Origin: Chloroflexota bacterium
GTDB taxonomy: Bacteria; Chloroflexota; Anaerolineae; Anaerolineales; Villigracilaceae
Assembly: GCA_021787595.1 (NCBI GenBank)
Contig: JAJYLQ010000018.1
Span: 40,380 to 104,379 of the forward strand
DNA length: 64,000 nt
Direction: 5' to 3'
The position numbers and the translations under genes were made by a program. The notes beneath the pieces were generated by a model. That model saw only the letters and a program-made list of their open reading frames with translations, searched no databases and was not told the DNA's origin. Positions 48,755 through 58,416 of this stretch are shown here, in pieces (within the stretch, counting starts at the first letter, position 1; each line of letters begins with the position of its first letter).

Positions 48755-49720
48755 TTACTCCGAGGATTGTTCATCTTTGAGAAAGCCCTTTTCGTGCATC
48801 TTCTGGCGAAGCTCGTCGAGACTCTTTTCGCCAAAGTTGCGGATGGACATCACTGCCGACTCGCCCTTATCGAGCAATTCGAGAACGTCGCCAACCGTTG
48901 TGATGCCGGTGCGCTTCAACGAGTTGAAAACGCGCACCGAAAGATCAAGGGCTTCCACCGGCGTTTCCGCCAACTCACTGGACAACCGGCTCCCACCCGC
49001 CTCGCGCTCCGTGACGACCGTCAGCATTTCTTCGTTGATACCGGCAATCAGGCGCAAATGATCAATGATCATCTTTGCAGATGTGCTGAGGGCGCGCTCC
49101 GGCGAGAGTGTGCCATCCGTCCAGATTTCAAGATTCAGTTTATCGTAGTTCGTGCTTTGACCCACGCGGGCCGAGGTCACTTCCCAGTTGACGCGCTTGA
49201 CGGGGCTGTAGATCGCATCCACAGGAAGCTCGCCAATCGGCATGTGTCCGCTGCGTTCGTTGGCCGGAGAATATCCGCGTCCGCGCTCGACCGTGAATTC
49301 GATGTCGAGTTTCGTCTTGGGATTGTCCACCGTGAAGAGATAGAGATCGGGATTGACGATCTCCACTTCAGCGGGCGTCACGATGTCCGCGGCGGTCACT
49401 GTGCCTTCACCGCGCACTTCAAGGTGCATGCGCGTGCTGTCCACGCCATCCAATTTCAAGCGGATCTGCTTGATCTGCAGCGTCACCTGGATCACATCTT
49501 CGCGTACGCCGGGGATGTCGCTGAACTCATGCAGCACATCGCCGACGCGCATCGAAGTAATCGCCGCGCCGTCCAGCGACGAAAGCAGGACCCGGCGCAA
49601 AGCGTTTCCAAGCGTTACACCATAACCGCGTTCCAGCGGGCTGATGATGAATTTGCCGTAATTTCGAGCTTCCGCTTCGCGCTCGATCTTCGGCATAACC
49701 ATGTTCGTGATACCTGTCAC
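48755..49720 (-). CDS. rpoA: DNA-directed RNA polymerase subunit alpha
   Basis: This 321-residue subunit nucleates assembly of RNA polymerase. The N-terminal dimerisation domain has FIISPLERGYGVTLGNALRRVLLSSL, and a flexible linker near 235 leads to the C-terminal helix-hairpin-helix domain (SVRVFNSLKRTGITTVGDVLEL, IRNFGEKSLDELRQKM) that contacts activators. It begins with GTG at 49720 preceded by GAGAGGTG. It lies between rpsD and rplQ in the standard alpha operon order. Confidence 0.98.
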   Translation of the reverse strand: MTGITNMVMPKIEREAEARNYGKFIISPLERGYGVTLGNALRRVLLSSLDGAAITSMRVGDVLHEFSDIPGVREDVIQVTLQIKQIRLKLDGVDSTRMHLEVRGEGTVTAADIVTPAEVEIVNPDLYLFTVDNPKTKLDIEFTVERGRGYSPANERSGHMPIGELPVDAIYSPVKRVNWEVTSARVGQSTNYDKLNLEIWTDGTLSPERALSTSAKMIIDHLRLIAGINEEMLTVVTEREAGGSRLSSELAETPVEALDLSVRVFNSLKRTGITTVGDVLELLDKGESAVMSIRNFGEKSLDELRQKMHEKGFLKDEQSSE

Positions 49721-49792
49721 GGTTCACCTCTCCCTTTTAGAAAGGATGCATCCTGGCAGGGGTTTCCATCCTGCCCAAACGCAGCCAAAGAA

Positions 49793-50446
49793 CTAACGGC
49801 GTGAATAATATTCGACAATGAGTTGCTCGTTCAAAGCGCCTTCGATTTCGGCGCGCTCCGGCATGCGCGAGACCGCGCCTGCCATCTTCCTGATATCACG
49901 GGACAGCCAGGCCGGTGACGTGCGCTTCTCGGCGACGGCAGACAAATCCTTGAAATAGGTCAGTTTGCTGGAGCCATCACGGACAGCGATTTCATCGCCC
50001 TCCTTCAACAACATCGAAGGAACGTCCGTGCGGCGGCCATTGACTGTAAAATGACCGTGCGTCACGAGCATCCGCGCCTGCGAACGACTGGACGCGAAAC
50101 CCAAACGGAAGATCACGTTGTCCAAGCGGGATTCGAGGATCTGCAGCAGATTCAAACCGGTCAGGCCGCGTCGAGCGATAGCGGTCTCGTAATAGCGGCG
50201 GAACTGCCGCTCGAGGACGCCGTAGATGCGCCGCGCCTTTTGCTTGGCGCGCAACTGACGGGCAAAGTCCGACTGGCCGGTGCGGGACGCGTTCCCGCCG
50301 CGGCTCCCCGTCTTCCCGTGCTGACCCGGAGCGAAGCTGCGTTTTTCAAACGCACATTTTGGAGTGAAGCAGCGCTCGCCCTTTAGAAAAAGTTTTTCGC
50401 CTTCTCGCCGGCAGAGTTTGCAAACCGGACTCAATGTTTTTGCCAT
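49793..50446 (-). CDS. rpsD: 30S ribosomal protein S4 (zinc-binding form)
   Basis: The 217-residue protein has an N-terminal zinc site ([18 protein letters not shown]...KC, four Cys) and the S4 RNA-binding domain ([34 protein letters not shown]). The zinc site marks the C+ paralogue form. S4 is a primary binder of 16S rRNA and in many bacteria a translational repressor of the alpha operon. Confidence 0.98.
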   Translation of the reverse strand: MAKTLSPVCKLCRREGEKLFLKGERCFTPKCAFEKRSFAPGQHGKTGSRGGNASRTGQSDFARQLRAKQKARRIYGVLERQFRRYYETAIARRGLTGLNLLQILESRLDNVIFRLGFASSRSQARMLVTHGHFTVNGRRTDVPSMLLKEGDEIAVRDGSSKLTYFKDLSAVAEKRTSPAWLSRDIRKMAGAVSRMPERAEIEGALNEQLIVEYYSRR

Positions 50447-50465
50447 ATTACCAATACCTCACTAA

Positions 50466-50873
50466 TTACACGCGGCGCTTCTTTGGGGGCCGGCAGCCAT
50501 TATGCGGAATCGGCGTCACGTCGGACATCGAGCGAACCTTCAATCCCATGGACTGCACAGCGCGGATTGCATTTTCGCGCCCGGGGCCGGGACCTTTGAC
50601 AAACAGGTCCACTTCCTGGATGCCCAGCTGCTGGGCGGCCTTGATGGCCTGCTCCGCGGCAAGACGGGCCGCGAACGGCGTGCTCTTGCGTGAGCCTTTG
50701 AATCCAGCCGAGCCCGCAGAACCCCAGGCAACTGTATTGCCTTCAGGGTCCGTGACGGTCACAATCGTATTGTTGAAGGACGCAAAGATATGCACCTGCC
50801 CGGAGGACAGGTTGCGCTTGCCTTTTTTTGCGCCGCCGGATGCGCGGCGCGTCGAGCGTACACTTTGAGCCAT
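50466..50873 (-). CDS. rpsK: 30S ribosomal protein S11
   Basis: The 135-residue protein has the S11 blocks [50 protein letters not shown] and the C-terminal [18 protein letters not shown]. The order rpsM-rpsK-rpsD is standard. It packs near the decoding site platform of the small subunit. Confidence 0.98.
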   Translation of the reverse strand: MAQSVRSTRRASGGAKKGKRNLSSGQVHIFASFNNTIVTVTDPEGNTVAWGSAGSAGFKGSRKSTPFAARLAAEQAIKAAQQLGIQEVDLFVKGPGPGRENAIRAVQSMGLKVRSMSDVTPIPHNGCRPPKKRRV

Positions 50874-50891
50874 AAAATATCAACTCCTGAA

Positions 50892-51278
50892 TTACTTCTT
50901 TGCGCCGCGGCGGCGTCCGCGCCCGGCAACCGTCTTCTTGCTGCCTTTGCGGGTGCGGGAATTCGTGCGGGTGCGCTGTCCACGGACGGGCAAATTCTTG
51001 CGGTGGCGCAGGCCGCGATACGAACCGATTTCGATCAGGCGCTTGATGTTCATCTGCTGCTCACGGCGCAGATCGCCTTCCACTTTGTAGTTCTTCGAAA
51101 TGAACTCGCGGATCGCGGTGACTTCGCCTTCCGTCAAATCCTTGATACGGGTATCAGGACTGACTTTCGTAGCGGCCAAAATCTCGCGCGCCCGTGTCGG
51201 GCCGATGCCAAAAAGATACGTCAGGCCCACTTCAGTCCGCTTATTGCGGGGCAGGTCAACACCTTCAATTCTCGCCAT
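50892..51278 (-). CDS. rpsM: 30S ribosomal protein S13
   Basis: The 128-residue protein starts [29 protein letters not shown] and contains [19 protein letters not shown], both S13 signatures. The basic C-terminus ([10 protein letters not shown]) contacts P-site tRNA. Only five bases separate its start from the rpmJ stop. Confidence 0.98.
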   Translation of the reverse strand: MARIEGVDLPRNKRTEVGLTYLFGIGPTRAREILAATKVSPDTRIKDLTEGEVTAIREFISKNYKVEGDLRREQQMNIKRLIEIGSYRGLRHRKNLPVRGQRTRTNSRTRKGSKKTVAGRGRRRGAKK

Positions 51279-51283
51279 GGTTA

Positions 51284-51397
51284 CTAGCCTTGTCGCTGCT
51301 TATGTTTAGGATTTTCACAAATCACATACACATGGCCTTTGCGCCGCACAATACGGCACTTGGCGCATCGCTTTCGTACAGAGGGTGAAACTTTCAT
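51284..51397 (-). CDS. rpmJ: 50S ribosomal protein L36
   Basis: A 37-residue gene too short for usual gene finders starts [14 protein letters not shown] and ends NPKHKQRQG. The zinc ligands Cys11, Cys14, Cys27 and His32/33 (CAKC, CENPKH) are intact, so this is the zinc-binding form. GGAGTT lies upstream of the ATG at 51397. It stands at its standard place before rpsM, but the usual infA gene between map and rpmJ is missing. Confidence 0.96.
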   Translation of the reverse strand: MKVSPSVRKRCAKCRIVRRKGHVYVICENPKHKQRQG

Positions 51398-51516
51398 GAT
51401 GATATAACTCCTTGCTTATTTCGTAAGCGGCAGAGAAGAAACCTGCCAACAGCCAAAGTCATGATTATACAAGTTGTTCAGTATTACGTCCAGTCAAAAC
51501 AGTTTCCTCAGACAAA

Positions 51517-52287
51517 TCATGGGACAGTCAGGATGAGGGGATCTCCTTCGGTAACGGCCACCGAATGCTCGAAGTGCGCCGTCAATGACTTGTCTGCCGA
51601 GATCACTGTCCACTGGTCGCGCAGGACGCGGGTTTCGTGCGTCCCAACCAAAACCATCGGTTCGATGGCGATGGTCATTCCCGGACGCAAAGGCATTCCA
51701 GTTCCTGCCGTCCCGAAGAGCGGGACCATCGGACCTTCGTGCATCTGACGTCCAACGCCGTGGCTCGTGTATTCACGCGTAACGTGCAGCCCGCGGCTTT
51801 CGACATAATTCTGGATCGCCGCCGAAATGTCACCGGTGCGATTGCCGGCGCGCATCTTTTCGATGGCCGCCTGCAGCGCGCCCTGCGTGACTTCCATCAG
51901 GCGCTTCGCCTCCTCCGAGATTTCTCCCACCCCGGCCGTGATGGCCGAGTCTGCTACGAAGCCATGAAACACCGTCCCGCAATCCACGGAGATGATGTCG
52001 CCCTCGCGCAAAATGCGCTTCCTGCTTGGGATGCCGTGCACCAGTTCCTCGTTGACACTCGTGCAGATCGAGGCCGGATACGGCGGCTGGCTGTAGCCTT
52101 TGAAAGGCGAATAACAACCGTGTTTCTTCAGCACATCCTCAGCAGCCGCGTTGAGGTCGGCTGTCGAAACGCCGGGTTGTATCAGCTTTTTGACGGTCGC
52201 TAAAATTTCGGCATTGATGCGCCCCGCATCGCGCATGATCTTCAATTCTTCGGGGCTTTTGATGTGTATCTGGCGACCAAAATTCAT
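51517..52287 (-). CDS. map: Methionine aminopeptidase type I
   Basis: This cytoplasmic enzyme removes the N-terminal Met. The 256-residue protein carries the metal ligands in SVDCGTVF (Asp), VADSAITAG (Asp), SHGVGRQMHEGP (His), AIEPMV (Glu) and HFEHSVAVTE (Glu), plus the substrate His in VHGIP. It follows adk by three bases. The type is Ia-like because there is no N-terminal zinc finger. Length is normal. Confidence 0.98.
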   Translation of the reverse strand: MNFGRQIHIKSPEELKIMRDAGRINAEILATVKKLIQPGVSTADLNAAAEDVLKKHGCYSPFKGYSQPPYPASICTSVNEELVHGIPSRKRILREGDIISVDCGTVFHGFVADSAITAGVGEISEEAKRLMEVTQGALQAAIEKMRAGNRTGDISAAIQNYVESRGLHVTREYTSHGVGRQMHEGPMVPLFGTAGTGMPLRPGMTIAIEPMVLVGTHETRVLRDQWTVISADKSLTAHFEHSVAVTEGDPLILTVP

Positions 52288-52290
52288 AAC

Positions 52291-52941
52291 TTAATTCTTG
52301 ATTGCAGACAGCAGTGCAACCGTGACTTTCTCGATGGGCTGTGTGCCGTCAATTTCAACCAATTTCCTTTGTGTTCGATAATAATCAACCAGTGGCGAGG
52401 TCTGATCGAGATAAACATCGATCCGACGCGCCACCGTTTCCGCTTTATCGTCCTCGCGCTGGTAGAGTTCGGAGCCGTCAATATCGCATTTGCCTGCGGA
52501 TTTGGGCGGATTGAACTTTTGATGATAGATGTGACCCTGCGCCCGGCACGTCCAGCGGCCGCTCACGCGTTCGATCAAGGTCTCGGGCGCGGCAGTGATA
52601 AAAGGAACGACATTTACATTGCCGCGGATGCCGGCCAGCATCTTTTGCAGCGCGTCCGCCTGGGCCGGGGTGCGGGGAAAACCGTCCAAAATGGCGCCCG
52701 CTTTGCAGTCCGGGCGGGCGAGGCGATCTTTGATCATGGCGATCGTCACGTCGTCCGGGACCAGTTCGCCTTTGTCCATGTAGGATTTGGCGAGCTTTCC
52801 CAGCTCCGTCAGATTCTTAATGTTCTCTCGAAACAAATCACCGGAAGAGACATGTGCCAGTCCTGTTTTCTCGGCGAGGATCTTTGCCTGCGTTCCTTTG
52901 CCAACTCCGGGAGGGCCGAGCAGAACAATGTATGTCGCCAT
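52291..52941 (-). CDS. adk: Adenylate kinase
   Basis: The 216-residue enzyme interconverts ATP+AMP and 2 ADP. The P-loop GPPGVGKGTQ, the AMP site (SSGDLFREN), and LDGFPRTPAQAD are typical. The LID domain is long but its zinc site is only partly kept: WTCRAQGHIYH and GKCDIDGSE retain two Cys where four are standard, the second being replaced by Gln and the fourth by Asp. Gene order secY-adk-map is standard. Confidence 0.98.
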   Translation of the reverse strand: MATYIVLLGPPGVGKGTQAKILAEKTGLAHVSSGDLFRENIKNLTELGKLAKSYMDKGELVPDDVTIAMIKDRLARPDCKAGAILDGFPRTPAQADALQKMLAGIRGNVNVVPFITAAPETLIERVSGRWTCRAQGHIYHQKFNPPKSAGKCDIDGSELYQREDDKAETVARRIDVYLDQTSPLVDYYRTQRKLVEIDGTQPIEKVTVALLSAIKN

Positions 52942-52960
52942 GTCTTCTCCTGTGTATGTT

Positions 52961-54340
52961 CTAACGGACCAAAAGCGAGTCCTGATAACCGTGGAGTCTC
53001 AACTCCGCATCAATGTTCATAAAGAGATCGCGCACCACGCCGACTACGATCAGCAGTCCGGCCGATGAAACCAGGAACAAACCGGCGGACGACGACGCAG
53101 ACGCAACGTTGAACAACGAAAGGATCTTGCTGAGGAAAAATGGCATGGCCGCCACAAGACCGAGGAAGAACGCGCCCGGCAGGGTGATGCGCTGCTGGAC
53201 CTTGTTGAGATATTTTTGTGTCGGTTCGCCGGTATGGACGCCCGGAATCTGCGCGCCCACTTTCCGCAGGTTATCTCCATAATTTTGCTGCTCGAAGAGA
53301 ACCGACGTGTAGAAGAACGTAAAGGACACAACCATCAGGAAATAGAGCAGCCAGTAAACCCAGTTGTTCGTTCCCGTTCCGCCCAGCGTACTTTGAACGC
53401 CGAGCGCAATATTCTTGACCGCTGCATTCGTCGAGCCTGTGAAGTAACTGGCAATGATGGCCGGGAACTGCAAAATGGCGCTTGCAAAGATCAATGGGAT
53501 CATTCCCGCGAGATTCACCATCAAAGGCAGTGTGCCTTTTACCGGCATGGACATGCGGTTGCCCATGCGGCGTCCCGGATACATGACCGGCACATTGCGG
53601 CGTCCCTGTTGAACGTACACGATGGCAAAAATCGTAAGCGTGATCACGATCAACGTGAATACAAGCAGGAACCAGCGCGTGGTTGGGTCAGCCAGCAGCG
53701 TTATCAGATTCGCGGGCATGCGTGCCACAATTCCCGCAAAGATCACCAGCGACAGACCCTGGCCGCGAATGCCATATTCCGAAATCAATTCGCCCAGCCA
53801 GATGGCAAACATCGTTCCAGCCGTCATCGCAAGCAAAATCGTCGTTGACGAAAGCCACAGGCTGCTGGTGAAGCCGAACGGAACGATGATCTGATTCAAC
53901 GCCTGCTGAGACAGGGAATTAAAAATGTTGATCTGGCCGATCGCGGAAAGAGCGGCCATTGGAACCGCAAGGAAATAGGTCCAACGCTCCATCCATTGCT
54001 GGCCTTCGCGCGGGTCTTCCTGCATCCGGCGCTGCAAAGCGGGGATGATCGGGATGAGCAGTTGTAAAATGATTTGCGCCGTGATGTACGGATACACACC
54101 CATCGAAAGCAGCGAGAAGTTGGATACCGTACCGCCGGAAAGCAAATCCAAAAAGCCCAGGAATCCGCCCGTGCCCGCGCCGCTGGAACGGAAGGCCTTC
54201 AGTGCAGCAAAGTTAACGCCCGGCACCGGGATATCCGCTGCCAGACGGTAAAGCACAAGGATGCCAAGCGTGATCAACAACTTGCGCCGGATATCTTCCG
54301 ATTTCCAGAGATAGCGCAAACCCGAAAACGACGATTTCAT
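52961..54340 (-). CDS. secY: Preprotein translocase subunit SecY
   Basis: The 459-residue protein has ten helices and forms the Sec channel. Recognisable parts are the N-terminal LLITLGILVLYRLAADIPVPGVN, the plug-region GGTVSNFSLLSMGVYPYITAQIILQLL, VPVMYPGRR cytoplasmic loop, and the C-terminal QDSLLVR. It follows rplO and precedes adk, the typical spc order. Confidence 0.98.
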   Translation of the reverse strand: MKSSFSGLRYLWKSEDIRRKLLITLGILVLYRLAADIPVPGVNFAALKAFRSSGAGTGGFLGFLDLLSGGTVSNFSLLSMGVYPYITAQIILQLLIPIIPALQRRMQEDPREGQQWMERWTYFLAVPMAALSAIGQINIFNSLSQQALNQIIVPFGFTSSLWLSSTTILLAMTAGTMFAIWLGELISEYGIRGQGLSLVIFAGIVARMPANLITLLADPTTRWFLLVFTLIVITLTIFAIVYVQQGRRNVPVMYPGRRMGNRMSMPVKGTLPLMVNLAGMIPLIFASAILQFPAIIASYFTGSTNAAVKNIALGVQSTLGGTGTNNWVYWLLYFLMVVSFTFFYTSVLFEQQNYGDNLRKVGAQIPGVHTGEPTQKYLNKVQQRITLPGAFFLGLVAAMPFFLSKILSLFNVASASSSAGLFLVSSAGLLIVVGVVRDLFMNIDAELRLHGYQDSLLVR

Positions 54341-54362
54341 CTGAAATCTCCTCGCTGCGGAA

Positions 54363-54818
54363 CTACTGGATCATCTCGACGGAGCCGCCCGCCGCTTCGA
54401 TCTTGGACCTGGCGCCGGCGCTGACCCGATGAACCTTCACTTTGAGCGCGATCTTCAATTCGCCCCGCCCCAAGAGCTTGACCGGATTGCGCGGGTCACG
54501 CAGAAGATGCGCGGCTTCGAGCGATTCCGGGTTGACATCTGCATTGGCACTGAAAGCCTCCGCCAGTTGATCGAGATTGACTTCGTTGAACGTCACCTGG
54601 TTCGGCGGGGTGAAGCCTTCGCCGCGGATGAATGGAAGGCGGCGATAGAACGGCAGGTTCCCGCCCTGGGCGTAAATGCGTCCGCCTTCGCCGGAGCGCG
54701 CGCCCTGGCCTTTGGTGCCGCGGCCGGCCGTCTTGCCCTGGCCAGCCGAGATGCCGCGCCCGACGCGCTTTCGTTTTTTCTTGGAGCCTTCATTAGGCAC
54801 AAGGTTGTGTAATTTCAT
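54363..54818 (-). CDS. rplO: 50S ribosomal protein L15
   Basis: The 151-residue protein starts MKLHNLVPNEGSKKKRKRVGRG and has the glycine-rich GKTAGRGTKGQGARSG block and RLPFIRGEGFTPPNQV. L15 is late-assembling and binds 23S rRNA. It lies between rpmD and secY. Confidence 0.98.
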   Translation of the reverse strand: MKLHNLVPNEGSKKKRKRVGRGISAGQGKTAGRGTKGQGARSGEGGRIYAQGGNLPFYRRLPFIRGEGFTPPNQVTFNEVNLDQLAEAFSANADVNPESLEAAHLLRDPRNPVKLLGRGELKIALKVKVHRVSAGARSKIEAAGGSVEMIQ

Positions 54819-54824
54819 CGCAAA

Positions 54825-55022
54825 CTACTCTTCGATCTTCAAAAGATGGATCACTTTGGACAGCATCCCGCGCAAGGCAGGCGTGTCCTGGTGTTCGACA
54901 GTTTGATGCAGGCGGCGCAGTCCCAGGGCGAGCACAGTCGCCTTCTGATCCTTTGTATAACCGATTGGGCTGCGAACCAATGTCACGCGGATAGTCCTGC
55001 CCGCGGATTCTTTCTTAGGCAT
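54825..55022 (-). CDS. rpmD: 50S ribosomal protein L30
   Basis: The 65-residue protein has the L30 core [28 protein letters not shown]... and [16 protein letters not shown]. It overlaps the end of rpsE by eight bases, consistent with tight coupling. L30 is often missing in bacteria, so its presence is informative for phylogeny. Confidence 0.98.
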   Translation of the reverse strand: MPKKESAGRTIRVTLVRSPIGYTKDQKATVLALGLRRLHQTVEHQDTPALRGMLSKVIHLLKIEE

Positions 55023-55563
55023 GTTGCTTCCTCCGTTCCCAGAACGGCAGCAATTCCTCGACCTTCTTGCCGCGCCGCGAAGCCTCGGCCTGCGCGGATT
55101 TCAGGTTGTATAACGCGTCGAAGGTTGCCATCACAACATTCAGCACATTGGCCGAGCCCATGGACTTGGTCAGGATGTCGCGGATGCCCGCAACTTCCAG
55201 GACGGCGCGCACGCCGCCAGCCGCGATCACACCGGTGCCGGGGGAGGCCGGCTTCAAATAAACGCGCGCCCCGCCCACTATCCCAAGCGATTCGTGCGGG
55301 ATGGTCGCACCCGACATGTTGACCACGCGCAAATTCTTTCGGGCGCGTTCGGAGGCCTTGCGCATCGCATCCGGCACCGCGTTGGCCTTTCCGCTCCCGA
55401 TGCCGATCGAGCCTTTCTTATCGCCGACCACCACCGTCACGCGGAAGCGGAAGCGGCGTCCGCCCTTTACGACTTTCGCAACACGGGCGATCTCGATGAC
55501 GCGCTCTTCGAAGGCATCCTGTTGATCGTATTGCTGCTGTTCTACATTTTCTGTTTCTGCCAT
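55015..55563 (-). CDS. rpsE: 30S ribosomal protein S5
   Basis: The 182-residue protein has the S5 blocks [51 protein letters not shown] [15 protein letters not shown] and [18 protein letters not shown]. The ATG at 55563 was taken because GGAG lies five bases upstream. A Gln-rich N-terminal tail (EQQQYDQQD) is an addition over E. coli S5. Confidence 0.97.
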   Translation of the reverse strand: MAETENVEQQQYDQQDAFEERVIEIARVAKVVKGGRRFRFRVTVVVGDKKGSIGIGSGKANAVPDAMRKASERARKNLRVVNMSGATIPHESLGIVGGARVYLKPASPGTGVIAAGGVRAVLEVAGIRDILTKSMGSANVLNVVMATFDALYNLKSAQAEASRRGKKVEELLPFWERRKQHA

Positions 55564-55578
55564 ATTCACTCCATCGGC

Positions 55579-55944
55579 CTAGAACTGCAGGCCGCCTTCG
55601 CGCGCGCCGTCAGCCAGCGCCTTGACGCGCCCGATGTATTTGAAGCCGCCGCGGTCGAATACGACTGCCTGGATGCCTTTATTCCTGGCGCGCTCGGCCA
55701 CTGTTTTTCCAACCAGTTTGGCCTGCTCGGACTTTTTCATGCCCTTTGCTTTTTCGCGCAGTTCCTTGTCAATCGTGGAAGCAGAGACCAGCGTATGGCC
55801 GGCTGCATCATCAATGACCTGCGCGTAGATCTCGGCAACACTGCGGAAGACGGCCAGACGCGGACGTTCAGCAGTCCCGGCCAGATCTTTGCGCACGCGA
55901 TGGTGGCGGCGCTCGCGCGCGTCAGAACGACTCTTCGTAGCCAT
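55579..55944 (-). CDS. rplR: 50S ribosomal protein L18
   Basis: The 121-residue protein shows [24 protein letters not shown], followed by [28 protein letters not shown] and the C-terminal [27 protein letters not shown], the L18 pattern that binds 5S rRNA. It follows rplF after three bases. Confidence 0.98.
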   Translation of the reverse strand: MATKSRSDARERRHHRVRKDLAGTAERPRLAVFRSVAEIYAQVIDDAAGHTLVSASTIDKELREKAKGMKKSEQAKLVGKTVAERARNKGIQAVVFDRGGFKYIGRVKALADGAREGGLQF

Positions 55945-55947
55945 AAT

Positions 55948-56499
55948 TTATTTCGCGGCTCCTTTCCCGGCTTTGCCAGCTTTGCGGCGGATGCGTTCGC
56001 CCAGATAATGCAGGCCTTTGCCATGATAGGGTTCAGGCGGGCGAACTTCGCGGATGTTGGCCGCGGTCTGACCAACCAATTCCTTGTCGAAACCCTTCAC
56101 CTTGATCTGGCGGGTCTTTTGATCTGCTTCGAATGTAATTCCGGCCGGCGGTTCGATCTTGACCGGATGGGAATATCCAACATATAAAGCCAGGTTCCTG
56201 CCTTCCATTTCGGCGCGGTAGCCCACGCCTTCCACTTCCAGCACAACCTCGAAGCCCCTGCTCACACCGTTGACCATATTCGCGAGAACGGCGCGCGTGG
56301 TTCCATGCAGAGCGCGTTCCGCGGGATTGTCGGATTTGCGTTTGATGACCAGTTGATTACTCTCCGTTGCAATTTCGATCAATGGAGAGAACGCACGCTG
56401 CATTTCACCTTTCGGCCCTTTGACATGGACGTTCGAACCTTTTACGTCCACGGTAACGCCGCTTGGGATTTCGACCGGTAATCTTCCAATACGAGACAC
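55948..56499 (-). CDS. rplF: 50S ribosomal protein L6
   Basis: The 183-residue protein has the two L6 repeats; SRIGRLPVEIPSGVTV at the start, HGTTRAVLANMVNGVSRGF in the middle and PEPYHGKGLHYLGERIRRKAGKAGKGAAK at the end. It lies in the usual rpsH-rplF-rplR order. Confidence 0.98.
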   Translation of the reverse strand: MSRIGRLPVEIPSGVTVDVKGSNVHVKGPKGEMQRAFSPLIEIATESNQLVIKRKSDNPAERALHGTTRAVLANMVNGVSRGFEVVLEVEGVGYRAEMEGRNLALYVGYSHPVKIEPPAGITFEADQKTRQIKVKGFDKELVGQTAANIREVRPPEPYHGKGLHYLGERIRRKAGKAGKGAAK

Positions 56500-56516
56500 T
56501 TCCTACCTCCTGCCTT

Positions 56517-56930
56517 CTACCAGACTTTGCAAAGGATCTCGCCGCCGACACCCAACTGGCGGGCGCGCGAACCGGTCATCACACCTTTTGGCGTGGAAAG
56601 AATGGCAACACCCAGGCCCGAAAGCACCCACGGGATGTCCGTCTTCCTGGTGTAGATTCGGCGTCCGGGCGAACTGACGCGTTCGATCCCGCTCAAGACC
56701 GCGCGGCGCTCGCGGCGCTCACCCACATACTTGATCTTCACACGCAGGACCTTGAAACCGGTTTTTTCGCCATCGGCCACTTCGAAACTTTCGATGAAGC
56801 CCTCATCCTTCAAAATCCTGGCAATCTCGGCTTTGATCTTGGAACTCGGCATCGCAACCTGGGCCTGCCCGGCCAACACCGCGTTACGGATGCGGGTCAA
56901 CATGTCAGAAATCGGATCATTAACACTCAT
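56517..56930 (-). CDS. rpsH: 30S ribosomal protein S8
   Basis: The 137-residue protein begins NDPISDMLTRIRNAVLAGQ and ends with STPKGVMTGSRARQLGVGGEILCKVW, the S8 C-terminal signature. S8 binds helix 21 of 16S rRNA and commonly represses the spc operon translationally. Gene order rpsN-rpsH-rplF is standard. Confidence 0.98.
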   Translation of the reverse strand: MSVNDPISDMLTRIRNAVLAGQAQVAMPSSKIKAEIARILKDEGFIESFEVADGEKTGFKVLRVKIKYVGERRERRAVLSGIERVSSPGRRIYTRKTDIPWVLSGLGVAILSTPKGVMTGSRARQLGVGGEILCKVW

Positions 56931-56947
56931 GATCTACCTCCACCCGG

Positions 56948-57130
56948 CTACCAGGATGACTTCACGACGCCAGGGATTTTGCCCTGCAGCGCCAGCTCAC
57001 GGAAGCAGATGCGGCACAGGCCGAACCGGCGGAGATACCCGCGCGGGCGTCCGCAGCGCTGACAGCGATTACGCACCTGAACGGGATTGCGCCGGCGGAG
57101 TTCACGATATTGCATACATTTTTTCGCCAT
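56948..57130 (-). CDS. rpsN: 30S ribosomal protein S14, zinc-binding (type Z)
   Basis: The 60-residue protein has the zinc site [20 protein letters not shown], so it is the short C+ form. It starts [13 protein letters not shown] and ends GVVKSSW, both standard. It follows rplE after three bases. Confidence 0.98.
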   Translation of the reverse strand: MAKKCMQYRELRRRNPVQVRNRCQRCGRPRGYLRRFGLCRICFRELALQGKIPGVVKSSW

Positions 57131-57133
57131 ACG

Positions 57134-57682
57134 TTATGCTTCCTTCTTGCTAAACGGCATTCCGAGCATCTGCAGCAGGGCACGCGCGTGCTCATCGGTT
57201 TTGGCAGAGGTCACAATGGTGATCTCCATGCCGCGTAGTTTGTCAATTTTGTCGTACTCGATCTCAGGGAACACCAATTGGTCCTTCAGGCCGAGTGTGT
57301 AGTTCCCGCGTCCGTCGAAGGCATTGGCCGAGACGCCGCGGAAGTCGCGCACGCGCGGCAGGGCAATGTTCAGCAGGCGGTCGAGGAAGGACCACATGCG
57401 GTCGCCGCGCAGCGTCACCTTGGTGCCGATCAAACGGCCTTCGCGCAGCTTGAAGTTCGCGATGCTCTTGCGGGCCTTGGTCGTCACCGGCTTTTGTCCG
57501 GTAACAGTCGTCAGATCACCGACGGCCGCCTCGAGCGCCTTGGGATTATCCAGGGCTTCGCCCACGCCGATGTTCACGATCACCTTTTCGATGCGCGGCA
57601 CCTGCATGACATTCTTGAAACTGAACGCCTTGATCAGTGCAGGAGCGATTTCTTTTTGATAACGTTCGTGCATTCGATTCAT
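57134..57682 (-). CDS. rplE: 50S ribosomal protein L5
   Basis: The 182-residue protein contains [40 protein letters not shown] and [31 protein letters not shown], all L5 hallmarks; L5 binds 5S rRNA and contacts the P-site tRNA. GGAG lies eight bases before the ATG. Confidence 0.98.
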   Translation of the reverse strand: MNRMHERYQKEIAPALIKAFSFKNVMQVPRIEKVIVNIGVGEALDNPKALEAAVGDLTTVTGQKPVTTKARKSIANFKLREGRLIGTKVTLRGDRMWSFLDRLLNIALPRVRDFRGVSANAFDGRGNYTLGLKDQLVFPEIEYDKIDKLRGMEITIVTSAKTDEHARALLQMLGMPFSKKEA

Positions 57683-57698
57683 CGTCTATGCTCCAGGC

Positions 57699-58031
57699 CT
57701 AATCAATCAACTGCTCGCAGCTTTTGCAGACGCGGTGCGCGCCGGCTTCATCACGCTGGATGCGGACGCGCACGGCCTCACCGCACTTCGGGCAGACCAG
57801 CATCACATTCGAGATGTGAAGCGGGCCTTCGAATTGAATGCGGCCCGGGTTATATTGGCGTCCGGCCTGCGTCTGGACCTGCTTTTGGTGCTTCGTGCGC
57901 ATGTTCACGCCCTGCACCACCACGCGGTTTTCCCCGGTCAACACATTGATGACCTCGCCGCGCTTTCCCTTGTCTTCGAGGCGGCCGCTGATCACTTCAA
58001 CAGTATCGCCTTTGCGGATCTTTACTCTCAT
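57699..58031 (-). CDS. rplX: 50S ribosomal protein L24
   Basis: The 110-residue protein has an N-terminal KOW motif ([24 protein letters not shown]), [14 protein letters not shown], and a C-terminal CPKC...CKSC zinc-ribbon-like ending ([22 protein letters not shown]). The zinc ribbon on L24 is found in some bacterial phyla. Confidence 0.97.
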   Translation of the reverse strand: MRVKIRKGDTVEVISGRLEDKGKRGEVINVLTGENRVVVQGVNMRTKHQKQVQTQAGRQYNPGRIQFEGPLHISNVMLVCPKCGEAVRVRIQRDEAGAHRVCKSCEQLID

Positions 58032-58041
58032 CGCAATACTC

Positions 58042-58413
58042 CTACAGCACTTCCGGCGCCAGGGACACGATCTTCATGAACTGCTTGTCGCGCAGTTCAC
58101 GGGCAACGGGGCCAAAGATGCGCGTGCCTTTCGGATTCTGGCCGTCGGCATCCAGGATCACAGCGGCGTTGTCGTCAAAGCGGATGTATGAACCATCCTC
58201 CCGACGCCATTCTTTCGTCAGGCGCACAATGACGGCGTGGACGACTTCGCCCTTCTTGACCGCGCCCTGCGGCGCTGCCGATTTAACGGCCGCCACCACA
58301 ACGTCACCGATGTGGCCGTATTTACGCGTGGAACCGCCCAGCACATGGATGACAAGCAGTTCACGCGCGCCGCTGTTATCGGCAACCTTCAATCGAGACT
58401 CATGCTGGATCAT
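58042..58413 (-). CDS. rplN: 50S ribosomal protein L14
   Basis: The 123-residue protein starts [28 protein letters not shown] and ends [23 protein letters not shown], the L14 signature; it lies at the subunit interface. It follows rpsQ after three bases. Confidence 0.98.
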   Translation of the reverse strand: MIQHESRLKVADNSGARELLVIHVLGGSTRKYGHIGDVVVAAVKSAAPQGAVKKGEVVHAVIVRLTKEWRREDGSYIRFDDNAAVILDADGQNPKGTRIFGPVARELRDKQFMKIVSLAPEVL

Positions 58414-58416
58414 GAC

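Noticed and set aside
48767..49804. A 345-codon open frame on the plus strand.
   Set aside because: It lies exactly opposite rpoA, whose protein is unmistakable; its translation has no recognisable family and is an effect of GC-rich codon use.
51398..51516. infA hidden in the map-rpmJ spacer.
   Set aside because: Three minus-strand frames were read; none encodes the IF-1 OB-fold, and the spacer has A/T-rich non-coding composition.
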